From Flavobacterium cellulosilyticum (GTDB taxonomy: Bacteria > Bacteroidota > Bacteroidia > Flavobacteriales > Flavobacteriaceae): a stretch of 64,000 bases of DNA. Below the pieces are notes generated by a model that did no database searches, was not told where the DNA came from, and saw nothing but the letters and a program-made list of their open reading frames with translations. The stretch lies in contig NZ_SMFK01000001.1 in NCBI RefSeq assembly GCF_004349355.1, positions 434,001 to 498,000 of the forward strand. The letters run 5' to 3'. Shown piece by piece: positions 26,599-34,616 of this stretch. Position 1 is the stretch's first letter. Each line of letters starts with the position of its first letter. The position numbers were made by a program, and so were the translations under genes.

Positions 26599-28530
26599 AT
26601 GAAAAAGATACAAATAAAAACTTTTATTACAGCAACAGTCTTTATGTCTTTGCTTGTAACTAGCTGCTCCGATGTTTTGAATGAAAAGCCAAGAGCTACT
26701 TTTACACCTGAATATTTTAAAACAGAAAAAGGAGTAAATGGAGGATTAACTTCTCTATATTATAATTTGAGAAACATGTACGGTCAAGCTTATTATTACA
26801 ATTCTTGTGTAACAGGTACCGATGAAGCTACTTATGCACAAAGTGCAGATGGAAACTTTAAAGATATGGATTTATCTGGAGTTGGTTCATTGACTCCTAC
26901 AAGTTATCCAACAGGAATAGTTTGGGGGAATGTTTATTCTAATATTAATACTGCAAGTGGTATTATTGAAAATGGAGCGTTAGTAGGTGTTGCAGAATCA
27001 CTTATTGCTGAAGCGAGATTCTTTCGTGCTTTTGATTATTTCTTGTTAGTTCAGACTTATGGAGGAGTCCCTTTAGATTTAGGTTCTGGAGATCTTAAAT
27101 TCAATATTACTCCTTCACGGTCATCTGTTAGAAACACAGTTCCACAAGTTTATACAAAAGCTATTTTTCCTGATTTAAAAAATGCGGTTACTAATTTGCC
27201 TGCCACTGGTCGTGTAACAGGTGCTTTGACAAAAACAGCAGCTAGAATTTATTTATCTAAGGCATATTTAACTTATGCTTGGTGGTTACAAAACCCAAAT
27301 AATATCCCTACTTATCCTGAAACACCTCGTGTTGACCCTGATGGACATGATGCAGCTTGGTATTTTCAACAAGCATATAATGTTGCAGCAGAAGGTATTG
27401 ATAATCCTGGGCCTTATAAATTACAAAACACTTATTATGATGTTAATTTAGGTAAAAATGATCGTAATGCTGAGATTGTTTTATATGCAGATCATACAGA
27501 AACTAGTGAGCTTTATAATGGATCAAGTTTGACTTACGGAGGTGGTGGTGCTCCTGATAATTTTGCAGGTTGGATGATGACTTGGAATTATACTGAACTT
27601 AGAAGTTCTGGAAAAAGTACTGTTCAACGTGAAGCTGAACAACACTTGGGAAGACCTTGGACTCGTATGTGCCCTACTATAGGTGTTATCGAAAACACTT
27701 TTGCAGATAAAACAAATGATTCTCGATTTGATGGAACATTTACTACAACCTATCGTGCAAATTGGCCTAAAGCTGGAATGACTGATGCAAGTTTAAATAA
27801 TGCAAATGGATTACCAATTATTCCAGGAGATGCTGTGTTAACTTTCTTAAATAATGAACCAGCCACATCAATAACCTATTCAACTGGCGCTGGTGCAAGT
27901 AATATTGGAGCAGGAACTTTACCTGGAAGATCTGATTATGTTATTTCTCCACGTGGTGTAAGTAGAATAACTTATCCTGGACTTTGGAAATTAGGACCAT
28001 ATCGCACAGATGGTGGAACTGGTTTAGGACAACCTAATGCTGGTTCAACACGTCCTTTTAATATTGCTAAATTTTCTGAATTATATTTTATAGCTGCAGA
28101 AGCTGCCGTAAAAGGAGCAACAACTCAGGGAGATAAAAGTGCACTAAGTTTAATTAATGTTATTAGAGCACGTGCTGGAAAATGGCGTTTTGATAATAAT
28201 GGAAATGTAGCAAAAATAGCAGATAATAGTGCTGCAATGATTGCTGCTACACCTGCAAATTTAACTGTAAATTATATTTTAGCTGAACGTTCTCGTGAAT
28301 ATTATGCAGAAGGATATCGTTGGTTTGATTTAGTTCGTACACAAAAATGGGGTGAATTAGCTTCGTCTTATGAAATTTGCGGGGCTACTAAAGGAGATCA
28401 TACTCCAAAAACAATAACTAGAACAATATCTAATTACTTATATCTTCGTCCAATACCTCAAGGTCAGATTGATGGTATGATTATGACCGCTGAGGAAAAA
28501 GCGGCTTATCAAAATCCTGGTTATAAGTAA
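26599..28530 (+). CDS. susD: SusD/RagB family surface glycan-binding lipoprotein
   Basis: Lid of the SusCD importer, tethered on the outer face of the outer membrane. Seen: 643 residues, a lipoprotein signal with lipobox LLVTSC (Cys near residue 24), and a SusD N-terminal region with TPR-like helices (LNEKPRATFTPEYF, AEARFFRAFDYFLLVQTYGGVPL). The C-terminal RagB region ends with the typical AERSREYYAEGYRWFDLVRTQKW and YLRPIPQGQIDG. It follows susC in the same transcript and precedes a terminator at 28722. Its partner identity is certain; the glycan bound cannot be read directly. Confidence 0.96.
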   Translation: MKKIQIKTFITATVFMSLLVTSCSDVLNEKPRATFTPEYFKTEKGVNGGLTSLYYNLRNMYGQAYYYNSCVTGTDEATYAQSADGNFKDMDLSGVGSLTPTSYPTGIVWGNVYSNINTASGIIENGALVGVAESLIAEARFFRAFDYFLLVQTYGGVPLDLGSGDLKFNITPSRSSVRNTVPQVYTKAIFPDLKNAVTNLPATGRVTGALTKTAARIYLSKAYLTYAWWLQNPNNIPTYPETPRVDPDGHDAAWYFQQAYNVAAEGIDNPGPYKLQNTYYDVNLGKNDRNAEIVLYADHTETSELYNGSSLTYGGGGAPDNFAGWMMTWNYTELRSSGKSTVQREAEQHLGRPWTRMCPTIGVIENTFADKTNDSRFDGTFTTTYRANWPKAGMTDASLNNANGLPIIPGDAVLTFLNNEPATSITYSTGAGASNIGAGTLPGRSDYVISPRGVSRITYPGLWKLGPYRTDGGTGLGQPNAGSTRPFNIAKFSELYFIAAEAAVKGATTQGDKSALSLINVIRARAGKWRFDNNGNVAKIADNSAAMIAATPANLTVNYILAERSREYYAEGYRWFDLVRTQKWGELASSYEICGATKGDHTPKTITRTISNYLYLRPIPQGQIDGMIMTAEEKAAYQNPGYK

Positions 28531-28647
28531 TAGTTTTTAATAAATATTGAAAAACAAATAGCTGTAAATGTTATACTATTAAAACTATTTTTTTTTGATT
28601 ATAATGTTATAAAGGTTTGCCTCATTGGGTAAACTATAAAAATATTT

Positions 28648-28691
28648 AGGTAAAGGTTGAGTTTTGAATGTAGAAATTTAACCTTTTACCT
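28648..28691 (+). other. inverted repeat downstream of susD
   Basis: AGGTAAAGGTT (28648-28658) pairs with AACCTTTTACCT (28680-28691) with one bulged base and a 21-base loop. It has no U-run of its own. It may protect the susCD mRNA 3' end or attenuate read-through. Confidence 0.45.
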
Positions 28692-28721
28692 TTATAATTA
28701 GTTAGTAGTTTGTTTTTACAT

Positions 28722-28755
28722 AAAGTCGAGAGCTGGTTACTCTCGACTTTTTTTT
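28722..28755 (+). terminator. rho-independent terminator after susCD
   Basis: A perfect 11-bp stem AAAGTCGAGAG / CTCTCGACTTT, with a 7-base loop, runs into further T, about 190 bases after susD. It separates susCD from the enzyme genes, so those need read-through or their own promoter. Confidence 0.9.
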
Positions 28756-28950
28756 AAACACAATCTTTATTAATAACTAGATATTTAAAAGTTTGTTGAA
28801 ATTTAGATAAAAACACCTTATTTAATTAGAGTTTATTTTCGTAATACTGATTGTCATTTTAATTGCGCACCATTACTCCATTTTATATGTGAATGAGTTA
28901 TTAAGTTAGGAATTTCTATTGAAAATCAAGAGCCCTATGATATTCCAACT

Positions 28951-28985
28951 CTATCTTGGAACAAATCCGTTGTGGATCAAGATAG
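28951..28985. other. bulged hairpin in the susD-GH95 gap
   Basis: CTATCTTG (28951-28958) pairs with CAAGATAG (28978-28985). A second stem ATCC-GTTGT-GGAT sits inside it, directly stacked on the 3' side with a 6-base bulge (GAACAA) on the 5' side. The total is 12 bp. No T-run follows, so it is not a simple terminator; it could be an operator or leader structure. Confidence 0.4.
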
Positions 28986-29249
28986 GTCTAATTATTTAAG
29001 TTAAAAGTGCATAAACAGGTTTTCAAATCTTAAAGTTTGGATAATTAAACTAGGTATAGTTCAAAAAAAATATGGATAGATGGTTTTCTACTTTGTTATT
29101 TAGGGCCTAACTAGAGTAATAATTAATGTTTTTTTAATATATAAATCATAATATGTTATGGATTTTTGTTTAAATTTTAAGTGTGTTTTTTACACGTATT
29201 TTTTTGTATATTTAAAAACTTATTAATTAATCTTATTTTATTAATTAAA

Positions 29250-31709
29250 ATGAAAAAAATAATTTTATTAGCATTGCTTTTTGAATTTTTGATCGCTTCT
29301 TCACAGAATGGTCAAAATCTTAAACTATGGTACAATGAACCATCAGGTAAAATCTGGGAAAATGCTTTGCCTATTGGTAATGGTTTTTTAGGAGCTATGG
29401 TATATGGAAATGTTGAAAACGAAATTATTCAATTGAATGAAAATACAGTTTGGACAGGCGGACCAAATAGAAATGATAATCCAAAGGCTTTAGCTGCTCT
29501 GCCAGAAATTAGAAAATTGATTTTTGATGGAAAACATATGGATGCTGAAAAATTAGCTAATGAAGCTTTTATATCTAAAAAGTCACATGGTCAAATGTTT
29601 CAGCCTGTCGGGAATCTTAATTTGAATTTTGAAGGACATGAAAAGTATTCAAATTATAAACGTGAACTTGACATTGAGAAAGCTATTTCAAAAACAAGTT
29701 ATGTTGTTGAGGGTGTAACTTATACAAGAGAAGCATTTGTGTCATTTTCTGAAAGGGTAATTGTAATACATCTTACAGCGGACAAAAAAGCAAGTATTTC
29801 ATTTACGGCCAATTATACTTCGCCACATAAAATTAAAAGATTTGCTGTTAGCGGTTCAAAAGATTTGGAAATTTCAGGAACTACAAGTGATCATGAAGGT
29901 GTTGCCAGTTTAATTAAATTTAAAGGAATCACTCGTATTAAATTAGATAAAGGGACATTAGAACAAACCGAAAATTCGCTTACCGTAAAAGGGGCAAATT
30001 CAGCTACATTATATATATCGATAGCGACTAATTTTAATAATTATCATGACGTAAGTGGTAATGAAAATCAACGTGCTTTAGATTATTTGAATAAGGCTTT
30101 TGGGAAGCCTTATCAAAAACTTAAAAAAGAACATATTCTAGCATATCAAAAATATTTCAATCGGGTTAAACTTGATTTAGGAACAACTTCGGCAGTTAAT
30201 TTGCCTACTGATGAACGTTTGGAAAATTTTAGAAATACAAATGACCCACAATTTGTAGCATTGTATTATCAGTATGGACGCTATTTACTTATTTCGTCTT
30301 CTCAACCTGGAGGACAACCCGCAAATTTGCAAGGAATATGGAATAATAACCTTAATCCATCATGGGATAGTAAATACACCATCAATATTAATGCGGAGAT
30401 GAATTATTGGCCAGCCGAAAAAACAAATCTTTCAGAGTTGCACGAGCCTTTTTTACAAATGGTAAAAGATTTAGCTGAAACTGGTAAAGAAACTGCTAAA
30501 ACAATGTATGGTGCAAGAGGCTGGATGGCACACCACAATACTGATATTTGGCGTGCAACAGGAGCTGTAGATGGCGCTTTTTGGGGATTATGGACTGCTG
30601 GCGGCGGATGGGCAAGTCAGCATTTATGGGATCATTATCTTTATTCTGGAGACAAAGAATTTTTGAAAGATATTTATCCAGTTCTAAAAGGAGCAGCCTT
30701 ATTTTATGTTGATTTTCTAGTAGATCATCCAAAATACAAATGGATGGTTGTAAATCCTGGTAATTCGCCAGAGAATGCTCCGCAAGCTCATAATGGATCA
30801 TCACTAGATGCTGGAACAACAATGGATACTCAAATCGTGACTGATGTTTTCAATACAACTATTCGCGCAGCAGAAATACTTAAAGAAGATGCTACTTTGA
30901 TAGATACTTTAAAAGGAATACGCAGTCGATTGGCACCAATGCATATCGGTAAACACAATCAACTTCAAGAATGGTTAGACGATATTGATGATCCAAAAGA
31001 CAATCACCGCCATGTGTCCCATTTATATGGATTGTTTCCATCGAATCAAATATCAGCATACAAAACTCCAGAATTATTTGCAGCATCAAAAAATACTTTA
31101 TTGCAACGTGGAGATGTGTCAACAGGTTGGAGTATGGGTTGGAAAATAAACTGGTGGGCCAAATTGCAAGACGGTAATCATGCTTATACACTTATAAAAA
31201 ATCAACTAACCCCCTTGGGAGTAAATCGCGGCGGTGGAGGAACTTATAACAACCTTTTTGATGCGCATCCCCCATTTCAGATAGATGGAAATTTTGGTTG
31301 TACTTCTGGAATAACAGAAATGTTAATCCAAAGTTCAGATGGCGCTATCCATTTATTGCCTGCATTACCTGATGTTTGGAGTGCAGGAACCATAGAAGGA
31401 ATTCGTGCTCGTGGTGGGTTTGAAATTGTTGAAATGGTTTGGAAAGATGCTAAAATTTATAAACTAGTTGTTAAATCAACATTAGGAGGTAATCTAAGGT
31501 TGCGCTTGCCAAATAGTATGAAAGAAAAATCAGGTGCCGATTTGGAAATTGCCAAAGGAGAAAATCCGAATCCTTTCTATTTTGTAAATGAAACCGTAGA
31601 ACCAATTATATCAAAAGAATCTACTATAAAGCTGCTGGAACTGAAACCAACCTTTTTGGTTGATATTTCAACAAAAAAAGGGAATATGTACACATTTGTT
31701 AGTAAATAA
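29250..31709 (+). CDS. GH95 alpha-L-fucosidase / alpha-L-galactosidase
   Basis: Inverting exo-glycosidase removing alpha-L-fucose or alpha-L-galactose caps from plant polysaccharides. The start chosen is ATG 29250, which gives a normal signal peptide (MKKIILLALLFEFLIASS) and 819 residues; 23 codons upstream are open but not expected. Seen: LKLWYNEPSGKIWENALPIGNG at the N-terminal beta domain, then an (alpha/alpha)6 barrel. Family active-site equivalents are Asn379 and Asn381 in NINAEMNYWP, Glu508 in NSPENAP and Asp679 in QIDGNFG. First gene after the susCD terminator; the CE6-like gene follows after 33 bases. In arabinoxylan PULs this family can act on L-galactose of complex side chains; fucosidase is the alternative. 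Confidence 0.92.
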   Translation: MKKIILLALLFEFLIASSQNGQNLKLWYNEPSGKIWENALPIGNGFLGAMVYGNVENEIIQLNENTVWTGGPNRNDNPKALAALPEIRKLIFDGKHMDAEKLANEAFISKKSHGQMFQPVGNLNLNFEGHEKYSNYKRELDIEKAISKTSYVVEGVTYTREAFVSFSERVIVIHLTADKKASISFTANYTSPHKIKRFAVSGSKDLEISGTTSDHEGVASLIKFKGITRIKLDKGTLEQTENSLTVKGANSATLYISIATNFNNYHDVSGNENQRALDYLNKAFGKPYQKLKKEHILAYQKYFNRVKLDLGTTSAVNLPTDERLENFRNTNDPQFVALYYQYGRYLLISSSQPGGQPANLQGIWNNNLNPSWDSKYTININAEMNYWPAEKTNLSELHEPFLQMVKDLAETGKETAKTMYGARGWMAHHNTDIWRATGAVDGAFWGLWTAGGGWASQHLWDHYLYSGDKEFLKDIYPVLKGAALFYVDFLVDHPKYKWMVVNPGNSPENAPQAHNGSSLDAGTTMDTQIVTDVFNTTIRAAEILKEDATLIDTLKGIRSRLAPMHIGKHNQLQEWLDDIDDPKDNHRHVSHLYGLFPSNQISAYKTPELFAASKNTLLQRGDVSTGWSMGWKINWWAKLQDGNHAYTLIKNQLTPLGVNRGGGGTYNNLFDAHPPFQIDGNFGCTSGITEMLIQSSDGAIHLLPALPDVWSAGTIEGIRARGGFEIVEMVWKDAKIYKLVVKSTLGGNLRLRLPNSMKEKSGADLEIAKGENPNPFYFVNETVEPIISKESTIKLLELKPTFLVDISTKKGNMYTFVSK

Positions 31710-31742
31710 AACAATTTTATAAAATCTAAATACATCACTAAA

Positions 31743-32576
31743 ATGAAAAAAAAATTGAATTTCCTGTTTGTTATAACAGTATTATTTTGTGTGTCAAATG
31801 CGTCTGCACAAAATCCAAAATTTCATATTTACTTGTGCTTCGGACAATCGAATATGGAAGGAAATGCCAAGTTTGAACCACAAGATACTCTAGTCAATAA
31901 AAGATTTAAGGTGCTAGAAGCGGTAGATTGCGAGAATTTGAATAGAAAAAAAGGACAATGGTATACTGCTGTTCCGCCATTGACACGTTGTACTACAGGT
32001 CTTACTCCTGCCGATTATTTTGGTAGAGAAATGATTGCAAATCTTCCTAGTGATGTAAAAGTGGGTGTTATAAATGTAGCCGTAGGAGGATGTAAAATTG
32101 AACTTTTTGACAAAGATAATTATGAGTCCTATGTAAGTTCGTCTCCACAGTGGTTGAAATCCACAGTAGCTCAGTACGATGGAAATCCGTATGCTAGATT
32201 AGTAGAAATGGCTAAAATAGCTCAGAAAGATGGGGTTATAAAAGGGATATTATTGCATCAAGGCGAATCGAACACCAATGATACTCTTTGGACAAAAAAA
32301 GTAAAAATTGTTTATGATAACCTTTTAAAGGATTTAAATCTTAAAGCTGAAAACACACCATTGTTAGCAGGTGAAGTGGTACATGCTGACCAAGGTGGTG
32401 TTTGTGCAAGTATGAATACAATTATTGCCACTTTGCCAGAAGTAATTCCAAATTCATATGTGATTTCTTCAAGCGGATGTCCAGATGCTGCGGATAATCT
32501 TCATTTTACTGCCGAAGGATATAGAATGTTAGGCAAACGATACGCTACAAAGATGCTTGAGGTATTAAAGAAATAA
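31743..32576 (+). CDS. SGNH-type carbohydrate acetylesterase (CE6 / sialate O-acetylesterase-like)
   Basis: Likely removes O-acetyl groups from xylan or its oligosaccharides. The 277 residues have a signal peptide (about 1-23, ending NASAQ). The SGNH blocks are GQSNMEG with nucleophile Ser36, a middle GGCKIE with its glycine, LLHQGESN, and the C-terminal Asp251/His254 pair in DNLHFT. Block order and length fit the DUF303/CE6 acetylesterase family. Between GH95 and GH97 genes in the same run of + strand genes, it fits deacetylation of the PUL substrate. A sialic-acid substrate is unlikely in this context. Confidence 0.87.
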   Translation: MKKKLNFLFVITVLFCVSNASAQNPKFHIYLCFGQSNMEGNAKFEPQDTLVNKRFKVLEAVDCENLNRKKGQWYTAVPPLTRCTTGLTPADYFGREMIANLPSDVKVGVINVAVGGCKIELFDKDNYESYVSSSPQWLKSTVAQYDGNPYARLVEMAKIAQKDGVIKGILLHQGESNTNDTLWTKKVKIVYDNLLKDLNLKAENTPLLAGEVVHADQGGVCASMNTIIATLPEVIPNSYVISSSGCPDAADNLHFTAEGYRMLGKRYATKMLEVLKK

Positions 32577-32656
32577 AAAACAAATTTTGCTTTGTTGCTA
32601 AAAATATTCGCTTTCCTATTGAAAAGAAGAATATAAAAAATGAATCATTCAAAACC

Positions 32657-34594
32657 ATGAAGTTAAAAATTATTTTAGTGTCTTTTATTGTACTTAGCTT
32701 TTGTAAGGTTTGGTCACAGCAAATAGTATTAGAGTCTCCCAATAAAAAAAATGTGGTAGCTCTGTATGCTGCGGATTCAAATAATAAAGGAGAATGGTAT
32801 TTGAAAATATCGTATCAAAAAGATAAAAATGCATGTGAAATAATTCCAAAGATAAATTTAGGACTTTCTCGAAGTGATCAAGACTTTTCGAAAGAACTAT
32901 ATTTTTTAAAGGCTTCAAAACCTAAAATGATAAAAGAACATTACACACTTCCTTTTGGAAAAAAAGAAGTGCGTGATAATGAAGCTAATGAAGTCGTTGT
33001 TTCGTTTGAAAATCCAAGCAAGGCTAAATTAAATCTTATTATTAGAGCTTATAATGATGGAATTACTTTTCGATATGAATTTCCAGAAAAAAAAGGTTCT
33101 TATACAATGAAAGATGAATTTACCTCCTATCAAATACCAAATAAAAGTATGCGATGGTTAGAAAAATGGAACACCGCTAATGAGGGGTTATATGCTGAGT
33201 CTAGCGAAGATAAAATAGTGCAACAAGAATGGTGTTATCCAGGATTATTCAATTCAATTGATAAATCTTGTTGGTATTTGCTCCACGAAGCTGATTTAGA
33301 TAAAAATTATTGTGGTACAAAATTAAGTAATACTCAAGATCTAAATACCTACAAACTTACTTTTCCAGATCCTAAAGACGGTAGAGGAACTGGTGAATCA
33401 AAACCGATTATTTCACTGCCATGGCAATCGCCTTGGAGGGTAATCAGTATCGGTAGTTTAGCTGATATCGTCGAAAGTACTTTGGTTGAAGATGTATCTA
33501 CTCCTACTCGTTTTAAAACTACTGATTGGATAAAACCAGGAAAAGTTTCATGGAATTACTGGTCGAGTAATCATGGTACAAAAGATTATAAAATTGTTTG
33601 CGATTTTACAGATTTAGCAGTTTCTATGAATTGGCCTTATACACTTTTAGATTGGGAATGGGATGGAATGACTAATGGTGGAAATCTTGAAGATGCCTTG
33701 AAATACATTCATTCCAAAGGAATAAAACCATTGATGTGGTATAATTCTGGGGGAGATCATACTTGGGTTTCTTCTACTCCAAAAAACCGTATGCTTACCC
33801 ACGAAAATAGAGTTGAAGAATTCACAAAACTTAAAAAATTAGGTGTCGCTGGCGTCAAAATTGATTTTTTTGAAAGCGAAAAACAAAATATGATACAATA
33901 CTATCTTGATATTTTGGAAGATGCTGCTCAATTTGAAATGATGGTTTACTTTCATGGCTGTATTGTGCCACGAGGTTGGTCTAGAACTTATCCTAATTTA
34001 ATGACTTACGAAGCCGTTCGCGGAGCCGAATGGTATAATAATGGACCTGAATTCAGTGTTACAGCACCAGAACATAATACTATTTTACCTTTTACAAGGA
34101 ATGTGGTTGGTGCTATGGATTATACCCCTGTTACGTTTACCAATTCCCAATTTCCGCACCATACTTCTTATGGTCATGAATTGGCACTTTCCGTAATTTT
34201 CGAATCTCCTTTACAACATTTAGCAGATAGACCAGAAGGGTATTATGAACTTCCGGATGAGGCTAAATCTTTTTTAAAAGAAGTGCCTACAGCTTGGGAT
34301 AATACAAAACTTATTGATGGTTATCCAGGAAAAGAAGTTACTATGGCACGCCAAAAAGAAGGTGCTTGGTATATTGGTGGTATTAGTTCTTCTGAACGCG
34401 AAGAAAAAACAAAAAAAATCAAGTTAGACTTTTTGAAAGAAGGCATCAGTTATCGGGCGGTTATCATTGCTGATGGCAAGCACGATAAGGATTTTAATTC
34501 ACAAGTTATGGTCGTAGATAAAACAAGTACTATTGAAGTAAAACTGCTCCGAAGAGGAGGTTTTGTAGTGTCTTTAAATCCAGTCCAAAAATAA
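32657..34594 (+). CDS. GH97 alpha-galactosidase-type glycosidase (copy 1)
   Basis: Exo-acting, calcium-dependent glycosidase. The 645 residues comprise a signal peptide (ending VWSQ, about residue 20), the GH97 N-terminal beta-sandwich (about 22-290), a (beta/alpha)8 catalytic domain, and a C-terminal beta domain. GVKIDFFESEKQ places Asp403 as the probable nucleophile and TYEAVRGAEW gives Glu452 as acid/base. This layout matches the retaining alpha-galactosidase branch of GH97 rather than the inverting SusB alpha-glucosidase branch. A short ATG frame at 32640 ends at once and is not used. Followed by GH31 after 22 bases. A paralogue lies at 54356. Confidence 0.92.
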   Translation: MKLKIILVSFIVLSFCKVWSQQIVLESPNKKNVVALYAADSNNKGEWYLKISYQKDKNACEIIPKINLGLSRSDQDFSKELYFLKASKPKMIKEHYTLPFGKKEVRDNEANEVVVSFENPSKAKLNLIIRAYNDGITFRYEFPEKKGSYTMKDEFTSYQIPNKSMRWLEKWNTANEGLYAESSEDKIVQQEWCYPGLFNSIDKSCWYLLHEADLDKNYCGTKLSNTQDLNTYKLTFPDPKDGRGTGESKPIISLPWQSPWRVISIGSLADIVESTLVEDVSTPTRFKTTDWIKPGKVSWNYWSSNHGTKDYKIVCDFTDLAVSMNWPYTLLDWEWDGMTNGGNLEDALKYIHSKGIKPLMWYNSGGDHTWVSSTPKNRMLTHENRVEEFTKLKKLGVAGVKIDFFESEKQNMIQYYLDILEDAAQFEMMVYFHGCIVPRGWSRTYPNLMTYEAVRGAEWYNNGPEFSVTAPEHNTILPFTRNVVGAMDYTPVTFTNSQFPHHTSYGHELALSVIFESPLQHLADRPEGYYELPDEAKSFLKEVPTAWDNTKLIDGYPGKEVTMARQKEGAWYIGGISSSEREEKTKKIKLDFLKEGISYRAVIIADGKHDKDFNSQVMVVDKTSTIEVKLLRRGGFVVSLNPVQK

Positions 34595-34616
34595 CATTAA
34601 ATATCAAAACATCAGA

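Larger units (their letters stand above)
28531..29249. other. 719-base gap between susD and the GH95 gene
   Basis: Contains the inverted repeat at 28648, the terminator at 28722 and the bulged hairpin at 28951-28985. No gene with coding character is seen; the longest frame around the hairpin is only about 36 codons and lacks a start. The promoter of the enzyme operon should lie here, but no TTG/TAnnTTTG pair with standard spacing was found. Confidence 0.55.

Noticed and set aside
28918..29003. Possible 36-codon frame in the susD-GH95 gap
   Set aside because: No start codon, no ribosome site and no recognisable family; the region is better described by its hairpin.
29181..29249. Upstream start for the GH95 gene
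   Set aside because: The extra 23 residues are hydrophobic and unlike family members. ATG 29250 gives a standard lysine-led signal peptide.
30496..30822. Antisense open frames inside PUL genes (this one and others such as 41343-41639, 42992-43321 and 61276-61644)
   Set aside because: They are shadows of strongly coding + strand genes, with no starts, signals or family motifs.
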